Assembly (NCBI GenBank): GCA_958510875.1
Contig: OY294068.1
Span: 201,611,997 to 201,675,996, forward strand
Length of the DNA stretch: 64,000 nt
Direction: 5' to 3'
DNA from: Endomychus coccineus
Lineage: Eukaryota; Arthropoda; Insecta; Coleoptera; Endomychidae
In this document: positions 23,461 to 36,424 of the stretch, piece by piece
How positions within the stretch are numbered: the first letter of the stretch is position 1
Layout of the letters: every line of letters begins with the position of its first letter
Program-made: the position numbers and the translations under genes
The notes under the pieces: model-generated
The model's database searches: none
What the model saw: the letters and a program-made list of their open reading frames with translations, nothing else
Told to the model about the DNA's origin: nothing

Positions 23461-25199
23461 TGCCAAGTCAATAAAAAAAAACGACTGACTTATCTGGCAA
23501 CCTGTAAAAAGTTAAAACGAAGATAGCTCATTACTTATCCAGAGAAATAGTTCGAGTGATTTAGTTGAACTAAATTGCTAAGTATAACGTCATTCTTTTC
23601 TTATCACAAACATTATTTATTTTTATCATTTATAGGAAAAGTTAAACTATACAATATCCTAAATCCGCTACTGACATGATACTGAAAAGTAACGAGTGTT
23701 AACATTTAGAATGACTTGGTAGGGTTTCTTCAATCTTTATGAATGTCTTCTCCAGGGCATGATGATACAGGTTCCGGGAGTTTAGTCATTTACATAATAA
23801 ATGTGGAAAGATTAGTGAAAAACAGAAAACACGAATAGTATGTCTATGAATATCAAAGTGCTGATGCAGAATAGGTCTTTATTCCTAATATTTCAGAAGT
23901 TCCATTATCGTAAACTCCAGACGGAGTTGTATTCGTGAAATCCCAGTACCCCGTTGTACAAACACCTCTAATCTCACTCAAACCCTACACAACTAATAAA
24001 TTTGGCTTAAATTGGATATCACGAACATTTGTTCACAATGGAAACAATCGCATGCGAAAAGCAAAGCAAAGAGACAAATGTTATACAATAACGTTGGGTG
24101 TTTGCAATAAGTGCGGCGTAGAATTTCATTAGAGTACATACACATGTATATTAGTGGTATGTTAAGTAAAAGTAGGGCTTGCAGAACTCGAGAGCGTTCA
24201 GTTATTAGTTTTGTGCCGCGACTATAACCGGATACAGAATTCTGGTGGAGGACAGGACAAATTGGGTGGAATTATAAACGTGAAAGGGCGTCGGGAGGGT
24301 CCAGTGTCGCCGCCACTTCAGCCGCAGCAGTTTCTAAGCGCTCCGATATTATTAAATAACTGGACGCTTGCGGGTATTTCATTCGTAACTATTGCAATAA
24401 CCTGCGATAATTGACGTCAACTATCTAACTGCTTTCTCAACCACTTATTAAATAATCTAATTAGTATTTGTGACTGAGTTCTTACCACATGCAGCATATT
24501 TGGAAAATAAAGCAGAGCTGAAATTAATATGCAATTTCACATTACAATTTAACATTCAACATAGTTCCTAAGGTTAAAATAGACTTGAGATCTATTGTAA
24601 CAAAAATTTATAAGAATTTTTGCTGAGAAACCCTCTTGTAGTTTTAGTTAAGGTGTCTCTTGGAACAATATCTTCTTGCTTACCAATCTCAATCTGATGA
24701 ATCATCAAAAGATTGTCTTCTAGCATGACAGGTGTAGTCACTGGCAATTATAACAGGACGGTTGTCAGAGGGATCGTTAAAAAAAGAACAATTTGCAAGA
24801 AAAAATTCAAACATCTCAATCAATGGATATAAAATAAGATTGTTCATCAGTGCAACTGATAAAGCGCTCATTGCTTAAAGCCTCTGCACGGAACAGAATG
24901 GCTCCTCATGTTGTTCATCCTCTCAAATGAGTTGCTCGCATCATGAGTTTTCTTTTTCGTAGTATTCTTAAGTTATATCATCTAGTTTCAAAGACTGTTT
25001 TTTTCCTCCCATCGGTTGCATTTTTATCAGTGATGAATCTAAAAAAAGAATTGAATGTATTCTTTTAGTCGAGGAAAATTAGTATATGGAACTGGAAAAT
25101 TTCAGCCAATGAACGGATTTTAATGTTGTGGGGCTCATTCAATCCGCCTAACAACGTGGATAAAATATGGGGTAATGGATTTTTCTGGGAAAATTTTGT
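23461..25199. other. Unassigned stretch, GC-richer at about 24210-24330
   Basis: Short frames at 23935-24132 and 24211-24414 show no family signature. The second is proline- and glutamine-containing in a GC-richer patch, but has no splice or promoter support. Confidence 0.35.
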
Positions 25200-25740
25200 T
25201 TCATTTGTGCATGTAAAAAACGCATTTTTTCATTGCATCTTCTAGAGACAATTTATAGGTTTATCAATATTTACCAAAATTGGTTAGAATTAGTTACTCG
25301 GGGGGTTTTCGGGTATGCCGAATACGAAGATGATATTGAAAATACTCCAAGGACACATGGGGATGGGAAGCCCTGGATATTATGACATACACAAAAACCT
25401 TCCAAAATTTTCATCGGGAATGGAACAAAACTTGTTACTCGGGGGTTTTGGAGGGTGGTGAACATGAATATGATACTTAAAAGACTGCAAGAGATACCTT
25501 GGGACAGGTAAGCCAGTATATAACGTCATCTACAGCGGATTTTCCAGAATTATTTTGAAAATGGAACAAAGCTTGTTAAAGGGGGTTTACACTGGCGTTG
25601 AACTCGAATATGGTGTTCAAAAGACTTCGAGGTATACAAGGATGGGTAACCCGGGATATAACGTCATTCACAGTTGATTTTTCAGAATTTGCATTCGAAA
25701 TTCATTACTAGGAGGTTTTCGAGGGTGCTGGTAACCCTGG
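25200..25740 (+). repeat. G-rich modular tandem repeat, about 140-bp period, over three units
   Basis: GTTACTCGGGGGGTTTTCGGG at about 25291, GTTACTCGGGGGTTTTGGAGG at 25433, GTTAAAGGGGGTTTACACTGG at 25577 and TTACTAGGAGGTTTTCGAGGG at 25704 mark four starts. Following blocks resemble GAACACGAATATGATRTTNAAAA and ACATGGGGATGGGAAGCCCTGG. The same module, including an upstream CATTTTTTCAT block, builds both arms of the fold-back element at 57.9-59.6 kb, so this looks like a lone, amplified arm. Confidence 0.7.
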
Positions 25741-27144
25741 ATATACTTTGCAATATTTTTTTCAATCATCAATTTATATGAAAATGTTATCTAACGCAAG
25801 TATTCAAATGTCAACTTAATACAAAAATGCAGGTAATAGAGGAACAGTAATTAAAAAATAAACATATTTTGTTTTGTTGTTTCTTCCTCGACTATTTATT
25901 GTGATTCATGGGCCGTTGCTGATCAAATTATAAACATTTCAAAAAATTAAATTGCATCAATACCAGGATATTTCAGAGATTCTGTAAGGCGAAATGGACC
26001 CAAACAACTAACAACCTGCTTAATAAAATATTTTTTCAATAGAATATTCTATGACTTTTTTTATAAATTTTTGAAGTGGATCCTGAATTATGCACTATAT
26101 GAATAGTAAAATAAATCCTTCTATCGCGATAGAGTCATCCGTGTAAATTAAAGCTTGAATTAATGAAGCCGCATACCCAACCATGTGCAGTTTTCCATTT
26201 GGATTTATTCGAATGTGACCTGGATTAGAGCGTAACCGCGGTGCGACACAACTAAAGCACACGAGACCGGAGCGTTCCAAAAGCGCTGCGATATCCAGAA
26301 CCATGGGATATGTAATCGTATTAATGGAGGTTTAAAATATATATATGTTATATATATACATATATAAATGATATGGAACCCGAAAACGCCATGCAAATAG
26401 CGTCCCTATGTCCCGTTATATTATAAACCCCTCGTTTGTAGATCTAAATAATAAATTAAAGGGTTAATTGAGGCTTGGTTATATCGAACGTTGGAACGTT
26501 TTGCAATGGGATTAACCCGGGCATATACAATATCTCTGGCGTGTCACCTGAGCTATGGAGTAAACAATAATTAATTTAATAACTCATTGCTATTCCTCTA
26601 GACAGATCGACATCAAAATTGCTATTCGGTTCAGTGTAGAGTGTATAATCCGTTCATGGGTCGACTGGGGAATTTCAGTTGTTCCCGTCGATGATAAAAA
26701 TGCTATCCACAACATATCATCATGAATGATAGAAATATTGATCCAATATCAACAGCTACCGAATAGATCTGTCATAAGTTACTTATTTTATCTTTTTTGC
26801 GTATGCAAATTTTAAATTGTATAAGCTAAAATTGGGCCATCCGACCTAGTTTGGCATGACGCCTGGGAACATAACCTTCGGAACAGCTGCAATTACTCTA
26901 GGTCCAGCTAGCCTGAGAAAAATTCTGCAGCTGCTATGTCAGGCGATATCGCAGTTTTCTTTAATTTCTTTGGACTACACGAGAGGGAAACTTATGGTGT
27001 TTGTGATATTTGATAGTGATAATTGGTTCTGTCCCAGGCCATCATTCAATTGGAACAGTCAACTCTTCGTCTGCTTCTTTACTACCAATATTATGATGCC
27101 ATTATTCTTATTATTAATATTATCAAGGTTCATTGATGCCTAGG
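25741..27144. other. Unassigned AT-rich stretch
   Basis: TATATA-type simple sequence lies at about 26335-26370. The frame at 26856-27143 includes a diverged piece of the SINE-like repeat (DYTRGK at about 26972). No gene is recognised. Confidence 0.35.
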
Positions 27145-27200
27145 AAGGGTCTTCTTTCCTTTTTTTGGAATTGGTTTGACTCTTACTGTCTTCCAGTTGA
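27145..27200 (-). pseudogene. Short I-like LINE fragment
   Basis: The reverse strand reads WKTVRVKPIPKKRKKTLP with one frame adjustment, matching the RT block just before NYRPI in the 29.2-29.4 kb LINE (GKKTLPNKYRPI) and the 63.3 kb fragment. Only about 55 bp remains. Confidence 0.45.
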
Positions 27201-28536
27201 AGACAAAGAAAATGTGCTCGAAAACTGAACAAATATGATCATCTTATAATAACCTATATTCCTTTCAAATCCAATAGATACAATGTTGGAATGCTATCTA
27301 TAGAATGGAATATGTGACTGAATTAGACGAGAGTTATTAGGTTATTTACGGGCTCCAATTGGAACTTAAATAAAATGTGACACGTCCGTGATCCTATTAG
27401 CGTTGTAATATTCGGAAGGGGTTATCTGGTCTGGTGTCCGGTCTGTCACTATCAGAATGAATTACGCTTCTGATGTTATAATTCATTTACAAGTTTAGTC
27501 CCAAAGCCGCGCGTCCACATCCGGAAATTTATAACTTTTCTCTGTTTCACTTCTCCGTCGTTTCCAGAACATTGTGCCCGGTTTTCATCGTCGTATCAAC
27601 GGATCTTTTCGACGAACTCCGTCACGCTCTACTCTATGCAATTCGATGTGGTCATGCTCCTGACGTGCTCATGATTATTAAAAAGTAGAATGCGACGATA
27701 TAAATGAAATATGCTTATTTATTCCAACGTCACAATTTCGAACTTGGTTGAGATGTGATAATATGTTGAATATATACTTTATTTTACGATTGAGTTTAAA
27801 TTCACGACGTGATTTATCATTACATCTAAATAACAAGGCCAGTGAGTATGACGTCATGTTTGAGCAGATGTTCTTATTAAATGTCGGTGAATACCGACAG
27901 TCTCAGGTCCACTCTACAATTAGGCCGCTCCCCTTTTCCAATCAAGGCCTCCCAGTACATGTATCTGCTCAACAAACTACTGATCAAACTGAATAAAAAG
28001 TTGCTCAGGTTTGATCTGCTTCAAACAGATACCTATAATGTCTAGTTTAAATAAAACAACTATTACAAGTTCGATTAGATTAGATCAGCTATTATGTTAT
28101 CTATTAGTACTTTGTAATACGTTTGAAGAAGCTACGGTGGTAGCGAAACTATAGCCACATTCCTAATAAACTTGTAAATAGTTGTTTCATTCTAAGTTGA
28201 TGATGAATTTTCATCACGTAATGGCTGATTCTATTCAATATAATGTCTAGCCTGGACTGGTATAGTGAAAGAGCCCAAAAGTAGAGTGCACCTAATGATG
28301 ATGTTAAGCAAGATGATCAGAAAATAACTCGAGGGTATATGTCAGACGTTGATGATTGGGATTTAGTGCTGCTGCCAACCAATCTGTGATCTTATACTAT
28401 CAGCTAAAAATATGAAAAAAAAGAGGTACAAAATGGTGAATGCGCCAGATAATGCATCTACCATTGTTAGTCTGTAATAAGTGATATACCTATTGTACAA
28501 TATTTATCCTTTGATTAATTGTATATTTCTTTCCAG
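27201..28536. other. Unassigned stretch
   Basis: The 82-codon frame at 27748-27996 has no recognisable domain. Nothing else is seen. Confidence 0.35.
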
Positions 28537-28546
28537 GTGAGTGTGT

Positions 28547-28616
28547 CCGTTGGTTCGGCAGGTTTGCCCTTCGACACATGCCCCCGCTTCACTATGAGTT
28601 ACTCCCAAGGTTCGTA
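28547..28616 (+). other. Weak candidate host exon
   Basis: TATTTCTTTCCAG at about 28534-28546 fits a 3' splice site (pyrimidine tract plus AG). The following 70 bases are markedly GC-richer than the surroundings and open in at least two frames, ending CCCAAGGTTCG, a poor donor. Alternatively CCAG|GTGAGTG is itself a good 5' donor, which would invert the interpretation. No protein family is recognised. Confidence 0.15.
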
Positions 28617-28809
28617 CCCATTTTCTTTACGATCTCTGCATGCGCTGGAAATGGTTTTGTGCATTCGTTGTGGATATTTGCAACTTGGATAACGACATTA
28701 ATCATATACTAACTCACTCCCTGGATATCACATCCCTACTTTTTTAGATATACTTTATACTGTATTCACAGACACGAATATAATTTGGGATGAGGAAGAT
28801 TTTATATAT

Positions 28810-29660
28810 TTTTTTCATACTACACCAGAGCGAAATCTATAATGTTCGAAGAACAGCAACCAAATAGGTTCCAATACCATTCCCTGTGGAACACCTTCGT
28901 TGATATACATTGTATCGGAGGATACTTCGTCAACCACCACATTGTGTGATATACAAATTGTTAATTGTTAATTGTTAATTTAGATTATATTAATATTAAT
29001 CTGTATTACCGTTTATTTACATATGACGTACCATATATGAAAGAAAACTCGACAGTTAGAGACGAAGTTGAGGCGGCAAACGGAAGTTCCCAAGAAGGTT
29101 TTGGTGCCTGATATGGTCAAATGCTGCAAAGATATCCAATGCTATAATTAGAGATTTTGCATGTTTTTCGATAGATTACTGCCGTACATGTGTTTAGGCA
29201 AGAAAGTCTTATGTTGGTATCTGCTGACGAAAGCCCCATTGCTGGTCATTCACGATTTTGGTGCTCTCTAGGCATTGGATGACCTCGATGTTGATTGCTT
29301 CCTCCATCACTTTAGACATCATAGATAATAGTGTGATGGGTCTATATTTATTAGGGAGGGTCTTCTTTCCTTTTTCAAATATTGGTTGAACACTAGCTGA
29401 CATCCAGCTGGACGGGAAGACACCAATTATGGATGAAAGGGTAAACAACCTGCAGGAAACTGATGTTAATTCAGACCACATTCCTTTAAAATGACAGGAG
29501 GAATTCCCTCTGGCGCCATAGAGTTTTTGATATTGAGATCAAGCAGAATGCGCCTAATCGTGCTGATGAAAGACAATTTCATGAATACGACTATCGATGA
29601 CAGCAATATTAGGAGGGTTCTACCCTTGTGGATCTCAAATGGAATTTGCAGCAATGCACT
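28810..29660 (-). pseudogene. I-like LINE reverse transcriptase remnant
   Basis: On the minus strand from 29570 down: ILLDLNIKNSMAPEGIPPVILKECG (RT entry), PSSWMSASVQPIFEKGKK then NKYRPITLLSMMSKVMEEAIN, STKIVNDQQWGFRQQIPT, then after a stop and frame change LIIALDIFAAFDHIRHQNLL (family LDISKAFDRVWHKGLL, with one catalytic Asp), then DEVSSDTMYINEGVPQGMVLEP at about 28930-28870 (the GVPQGS block). A (TTGTTAA)3 microsatellite sits at about 28960-28982 between the last two. The YADD block is missing. Several stops show it is dead. The same family is present at 17.3, 27.1, 46.0, 57.8 and 63.3 kb. Confidence 0.75.
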
Positions 29661-32439
29661 CGTGCGTTCGATAAGGTTTGATCTTATTCCACATTTTCAA
29701 AGAATCATCAAAGACGTTGTGATTATTGTACAATGTACTGATCAATATTTCAAATTGATCGAACAATCTGATGCCTGTTGTTGGTCGGACAATACAACGA
29801 ATCAAGCATCGTGTTGTATGATGTGTGATAACTCTTGATGGCACAAAATAAACTGATGCCAGATTTGGTAACCTAGCGGGAAACTTCAAGTCCTCTGCAT
29901 CTAATTTGTCGACGCTTGAATGATTCATCATATCCACAAAATATATGTCAATATTCGCCAATACACTCAGATCCTACTGTGTCTTGAGATAGGAACGAGA
30001 AGAACTAGTTGTCTGCCTAATATGCCTATTGAAGATTATTTTTATTCGTTGTAATAGTAAAGAACCTTAATACATATAATTACTTTGTAATACTCCCATC
30101 TTAATGGTACAATTTAATTAAAATTTCATTAAAACTACTACTCCCTGCAACAGTCAGTTAACATGCCATCTCTTTATGCATCTCTTACCTGCAGGAAAAA
30201 TACCATTAGTCTCCTTTCATTCGTTATAGAGAGACAGATTCCGAAGTTACCGGGTGGCGAAGACCAAACTTATTGTGAGAAATTTAATTATACAGCCGTT
30301 GCAAATTACATTTTCCAGATACAGTCATAGCGGTGAGTTTACCGGTCGGTCAGAAAGCCAAAGTATCAAACGACTCCAGTTGTTGGATTTGTAAAGTTGG
30401 GTAATAGAAAATAGTGATTTTCCGGGTAGTAAAACCGAACGGGAGACACAGGACAAGCACCTGACAGTCGGAATGCAGTGGAAACGTTCTCTTGATTGGT
30501 GTTCGGTACGAAAGGACGATGATGCTCGAAATTCAATTAGTGCACCGTATGACCACAATATTCGATACCGAAACAGTTGACCCAACCTTTAAACTTGTAC
30601 CGAACCACTAAGCTACTATTTGTTACACGACACTATCAACTTTTTTATTATTCAAATTGAACTGAAAAAATATATACAGATATTCACTTTCAATAGTTTT
30701 ATTGAAAGTGAGTGTCTTTCGTACAGCGTACTCTACTGAATGTATTTTTGAACATTTCATCACTTCTGCATCCTTACACCGACGACTAAAAAATGGTTCA
30801 ACATTTTGATAGATAAGGTGGTTTAATGAAACTACAACAAATTTTTCAGAATTGTTAATTGCAATGAGTTTAGAAAGTCACTGAATTGCTATCTCATTTT
30901 ATACGAACCATCTCAGTCGCAATTCAAATTAAATTACCAAAAAAACTAGATTGTATGTTTGCTCTATGTCATTTATATATAAAATTCCTACTGCAGCTGC
31001 ACCTTCATATTCGAAACAGTTTGTGAAGATTAATTACCAAATGCGCACTTATAATGCAAAAGGACTGATGATCATTCTCATGTAAGCAAAATGAATTATA
31101 GTAGCACAATGAAATCTATCTTTCACCACGGGTTAATATTATATAATGCTCTCTCACATGATATTAATGCATCACATGATATTAAGTTGTTCAAAATGTC
31201 AATGATAACATAATTAGTTGAAACCAAGAATTATTAGTATCAATATGTTACATTTCCATTACTGTTAATTGATTGTATTATTTATTATTTGCTCCATATT
31301 ATCACTACATTAATAAATGTGAATCCTATTTTAATGAGATATATTATATATTCGTTATTATAAATGGACGCTAACTGAATCTACTCCTCCCCGCCGGTCG
31401 GTGAGTGACTTCAGGTTCACAAATCATGTCACCATGGGAGGTAAGGTACGTAAACGCTGGAGTCATAGACACATAATTAAATTATGTTGCAAAATTGGTG
31501 AATCTACTTGAAATTTCCCTAACAATATTATTTGTATCCAAACATACTTGGACGAAATCATGGGCGGCTGAATATTTCGTAAGTTGTAGACAACTTGTAC
31601 ATCATTCGAAAACTGACACGTAGCTACACAATCTCGGCATGTGATATGTCTTCGCGAATGAAAATTCAGGAATATTTCTTTCCATGTTTACCGGAAAAGT
31701 TTCCGATTCGAATGTAGTCGTATTTAAAGTTCAGGCTGAAGTTGTAAGACAAATTTGTTCTTCGTATACTGAGAGATCCTGTGGGATAAGTAGGCAATGC
31801 CTGCTTTCTTGTATGCGATTGTGATCTTTCATGCAGTCTATTACCTTTAATTCCCAAGTCACCTCTGATTCACAATTCTGGCGTTAGGTGTAAGGGTTCG
31901 GTTTGCCTGGTTTTCAGATGAAATTAAAGGTTTAACTGTGCGAGCGAATATCCGACTGTGCCCAGACATAAATTGAATAAAGATGAATTTATTGATTGTT
32001 GGGCGGAAAGCTTGTGTGTTAATTTGTTACTACGTTTACTCCAGTATATTTGGAGAATCGTCAGAATGCTTTAGAAAAAGCTTAGAGAAAGAATGAAACA
32101 CAGTTTGAATCTATTATATAGACCTGGAAAAAGCATAAGGTCGACTAAGATAAGAATAGATATATGCAACTCACTCACACATGAAACGGATGACAAAACA
32201 CGAAGTAGTGAGACAGATATTAAAACAATTAAAAGGGAAGCCAAAGGTAGACCTAGAAGATGTAAGATCGGCAACGCTCCAGAAAGACATGAAATGGGAT
32301 TAAGTACAAAAGACAACGCAGTATACTAAGTATTGGAAGGAGCCGTGGAAACGAACACGACATAACTAGATCCCATCAAACATCCTACACCCATAAAGTA
32401 CTAGAATAAAGTGAATATATTTGGGTTATCCCAGCACCT
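29661..32439. other. Unassigned stretch with a small hairpin at 30685-30710
   Basis: The minus-strand frames at 29635-29961 and 30325-30585 are open but match nothing I know; the first may be degraded upstream LINE sequence. CACTTTCAATA-GTTT-TATTGAAAGTG at 30685-30710 is a perfect 11-bp-arm hairpin. Nothing else is recognised. Confidence 0.35.
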
Positions 32440-33400
32440 CCACCATAATGCAAACTTCAACCATCAAATTAATCCATTTATTAAAAGTGAAAATATGCCC
32501 TGTAACCTTTTTATTCGATATTGAGTTATAATATCTTCATAAGGCAAATGATAGAGAGATTTTGTTCCAAAAGTCATTTCTGTAAGATGTGGAGATCGAA
32601 AATAAAAACTGTTGAGCTTACGGCTTGCAATTATTTTCCCGTCCATATTTTCTACGACAATGCTTCCCGATATACAACAGCTATATCTCAGCATCTTCAC
32701 CATAATGCAAACTCTAACCCCTGAAATTAATGCATTCATTAAAGATGAAAATATGCCTTGTAGTTTGTGAGAAATATCTCATTCGATGCTGATTTATAAT
32801 ATATCAATGAGATAAACGATACTCGGGGATTTGGTCTAGAAAGTCATTGTGTAGGTGTGAATATTTGAAATAACCACTGTTCAACTTACCGTTTGCAATG
32901 ATTTTCCAGTTCATAATTTCTACGATAATGGTTCTCAATATACAACAGCAATATCCCACCACTTCCACCATAATGCAATACCCGTCAAATTAAAGATTTC
33001 AGCGAAGATGAAAATATGCCTTGTAGTCTGTCAGAAATATCCCATTCGATGCTGATTCATAATATCCCAATAAGGTAAACGTTACTCGGGGATTTGGTCT
33101 CAAAGTCTTCGTGTAGGTGTGAATATTATAGTTTTCAATTATTTTCCCGTCCATATTTTCTACGATAATGCTCCTCGATATACAAAATCATCATACCAGC
33201 AGCTCCATCATAATGCAAACCCTAACAATCTTAATTTAATGCATCCATTAAAGATGAAGATATGCTTTGTAGTCTGTCAGAAGCTGATTCAAAATATCCC
33301 GATAAGGAAACGATACGACTTTATCCCAACTGTACGATAACTTACGGTTTCCAATAATTTTCCCGTAACTTCTACGATGACGCTTCTCGATATACAAAAG
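32440..33400. repeat. Tandem array, about 255-bp unit, four copies
   Basis: CACCATAATGCAA begins units at 32441, 32698, 32966 and (as CATCATAATG) 33206, spacings 257, 268 and 240. Each unit holds GAAATATGCC-type, ATTTTCCCGTCCATATTTTC, CTACGAYAATGCTYC and CGATATACAA blocks in the same order. The last copy is partial and most diverged. No protein frame spans the array. Confidence 0.85.
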
Positions 33401-34689
33401 CGTTCATTATCAATTATGACGCTTCAATTACCCTGACTGTGTATCTACATATTTGACAAAGCACACGTCTATTTCACAATTGGTTCAGTTTGTACTGGTT
33501 AAACCGTGCATTATTTCGTGGCTTGGTTAATTGAATGTAGCTTTGCCAATTCAATTTGAACTCATTCAGTTTTTTATATTCAGCAAAACAACCTTAATTT
33601 CAATTCGGATCAATTCATAATGAAATAGGACATTTACGAGAAAGCATAATATAAAAAATCACTTCATCGAACGGAAAAAGCAGTAATAGCAAATTAAAAC
33701 ACGTTCAGCTGCTAGTTCTTGACCAAACTAATCATTTGCTCATAACAAGCAATTGTAAAAATGCTCTCGTGCCCATTACATTCGAGCAAATACCCACAAA
33801 AATTACATTAGGGTACCTTCCATTGGAATAACAGGGTACATGTGCACTTTATATATACGAGATTATACCTACATTCATCCCGATATTCAATATTACCTAC
33901 TGCTTTCCTTTCTAATCAGAATACTCTCGTGCTCCTTTTGATTATATTATGGAAATTCACAACAGTGTGGTTAGGTCAATAGAAGAATGATTTCACCGTG
34001 CATTGATAAAATTTCGCCTCAAAGACCTCTTTAAATTTTCAAGGACCAGAATGATTTGGGAATCAGAATGAGAATGTGCATTGATGAAATAATTACAAAT
34101 ATTCAATTGCGTGATGGATTCGACGAAACATGATATGCTTAAATTCATTATTACAATGTAAATGAATGGAATTTCGTTCACAATAAGCTGTATCTAATTT
34201 GCGGTCATGAATCATCGGAAGCCATTGTTATTCGAGGATCTTATCCATGAACAATAACTTGTCAGACCCATCAACTGCATGAATTGGAAATTGATGATCA
34301 ACAAGCTATTAAAAATACACCCTCGTCGAACCTAATTTTTAATATATTTATTTATTGTCGTCTGTTATCGCACAGTTTCATATTCCACATCGCGGCTAGT
34401 GAAAACCTTCCAACATTTTTTCATTCTTGCTGCTCAGATCCGGATGATTCATCGATCAAATTTAAAAAAAAATATAACCTTCTTGGTGATTCTTCTATGT
34501 CACATCATAAGCTTGTATTTCTTAAAGGGACTTGTACCGGTCCCCTTCAAAAACTAATTTACCAAACCCATATCCACATCCGGGGACAAAAAGATTGCTA
34601 AAATTATTGAGGAATGCCTATTATGCATATTATCCGTATTTCAACTGAATCATATCATATGGTATAACGTTAACAATTAAAATATGATT
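33401..34689. other. Unassigned AT-rich stretch
   Basis: The 105-codon frame at 34284-34601 has no recognisable domain. No repeat or RNA gene is seen. Confidence 0.35.
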
Positions 34690-35320
34690 ACTTGAACCGG
34701 GAAATCTATATGTAACCTTCCCAGGGATGTATTGGAGATCTTTTCGGCATATATCTGTGTTCCTGGCACTGGCTATACCCGCTGACTTTTTCTTCTATTT
34801 GCCTGTCTAAACCAGTCCACAAACATGAGATCTGACTAGGGCCTTCATCCTAACCATACCAGGGTGTGATAAGTGCAATATATGGAGAACCTTTTTCCTC
34901 CTTCCTTGTAGAATTATTACTCATATGCCCCATAGCAATCAATCTTGATAACTGTTGAGTTCCTGTCTTCGCTGGAAAAATGGTTGATATTCTACTGAGA
35001 ATTGAGACTGATCATTTGGCCATCCTTTCTATATCTGGATGTTCCACTAGGATGTGAGAGGCAGTTCCTTCCCCCCTCCCGACATTCCCTAAATACAGGG
35101 CCATCTACGACGGTTGTAGTCTCTAGGTATTTATAAAGACGACAAAATACAATTTTTCTACCAATTATCCAGAATTTTCCTTCTTTCAGTGAAATTTGTA
35201 CCGAGAACCATCCCAGCACTGAATAGAGGGCATTGACCAGCCGGACCCATGAAACTGTTTTGAAAGAGGAACAATTATAGTGGGATATATCCGATAACAA
35301 GAGACCAACTATCTTCATTT
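34690..35320 (-). pseudogene. Possible degraded LINE RNase H region
   Basis: The open minus-strand frame 35318-34992 includes GWFSVQISLKEGKFWIIGRK, which loosely fits the first strand of a LINE RNase H (GxGVYS…L…SLGR). Later pieces are scrambled by stops. This is a weak, pattern-level resemblance; the frame could be chance. Confidence 0.25.
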
Positions 35321-36171
35321 ACGCCAGTAACTCGCTGTAGAAGCACGGTTATACATCAATTTGTTAATTCATAATACCTCTTAAATCTTCTATGCATATT
35401 AAGAAAAAACTGCATCACCTACTTCAATTCAATCTTAGTTCTGGCACCATCTTTAGATAATTAATATGACAGGCGTACTATGAATATAACGCCATCTTCG
35501 TTAAATCTCGCTCGATCTCAACATTATACAACGCTGATTTGAACTCAATCTGTATGCACACAAATTCTCCGGCATAAATGCTTCTTCTGATACGGAAGAC
35601 CAAAATTAAGTAACCCTTCATGTCCTGATCATCAAAATATACGATGGCTGGAAAATAACTTCCGAAATAACCATTTTATGTTCAGGGGTACAAACGAAGT
35701 CGTTGCGAGCCGCTTTACTCGTATCAAAGCGAGCATACGAAATCAAGTAGCTTAGATTATTATATAGTAGTGTTGCGTGGTTTTATAACTCAACTAGACT
35801 GTGTAGACGTGGGGAGTCGTTCCGTTAACTTTATGTCTTTCATATTTCTTCATTTGCAACGCCACCCGTAGATGCCACCGCTTTCCTCCCAAGGTCTTGT
35901 TTTGTTTGTTTTACGGGCGTCATCATTCTTGTCTGTGCACAGGCTACGCCGTATCGTGACCTCGGACAAATCTCCATGATTAGAAATTGATTAAACCACG
36001 GAGTTTTTCTACCACATATTTCTCCGGTGGATCAGTAAAAATTGCCTGTGATTTTACCCAGTAGTATCCTTCAGGTCACAAACATTCTACATTCTAGTTT
36101 ATAAGTCAATGATGCAACTTTTTTCGATTAAGTTGGTATATCTATCATTTCCAAAAGAGTATATCGACAAA
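35321..36171. other. Unassigned stretch
   Basis: Nothing is recognised. An (ATA) run at about 36170-36181 marks the left edge of the duplicated block that follows. Confidence 0.4.
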
Positions 36172-36189
36172 TAATAATAATAATCTTTC

Positions 36190-36300
36190 AAAACTTTATC
36201 TTTTTCTTATACATTGACTACAGGAAAACCTATAATATTCGAAGATTATGGTGTGAGCCAGAGGTGGAATGTTGGAAGAGAAGATAGGTTCGGAGGTTAT
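36190..36300 (-). repeat. SINE-like dispersed repeat (one of several copies)
   Basis: The core AAACCTATAATRTTCGAAGA followed by WYNTGGTGTGAGCC recurs at 36212, 40522, 48021 and, reversed, 56780-56815; a diverged piece is at 28825 and a shorter one at 26972. On the minus strand copies end in an A-rich run (AGTATGAAAAAAA at 28805 and 48005) or an (ATT)n run (36172, 40487), as expected for a retroposed tail. Length is about 100 bp. No tRNA-like promoter was identified, so SINE is only a working label; it may be the 3' untranslated end of a LINE. Confidence 0.5.
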
Positions 36301-36424
36301 AGGCATAAGTAAAGAGTTATTAGTATTATTTTTATTACCTAATATAGGTAATGAGCTGAGGTAGAATACCTATTTAGGCTCAATTACTGAAAATACAATG
36401 TCCAAAGTTGAGAGGTAATACATA

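Noticed and set aside
30325..30585. 86-codon minus-strand frame
   Set aside because: Open and of varied composition, but no family recognised and no supporting context.
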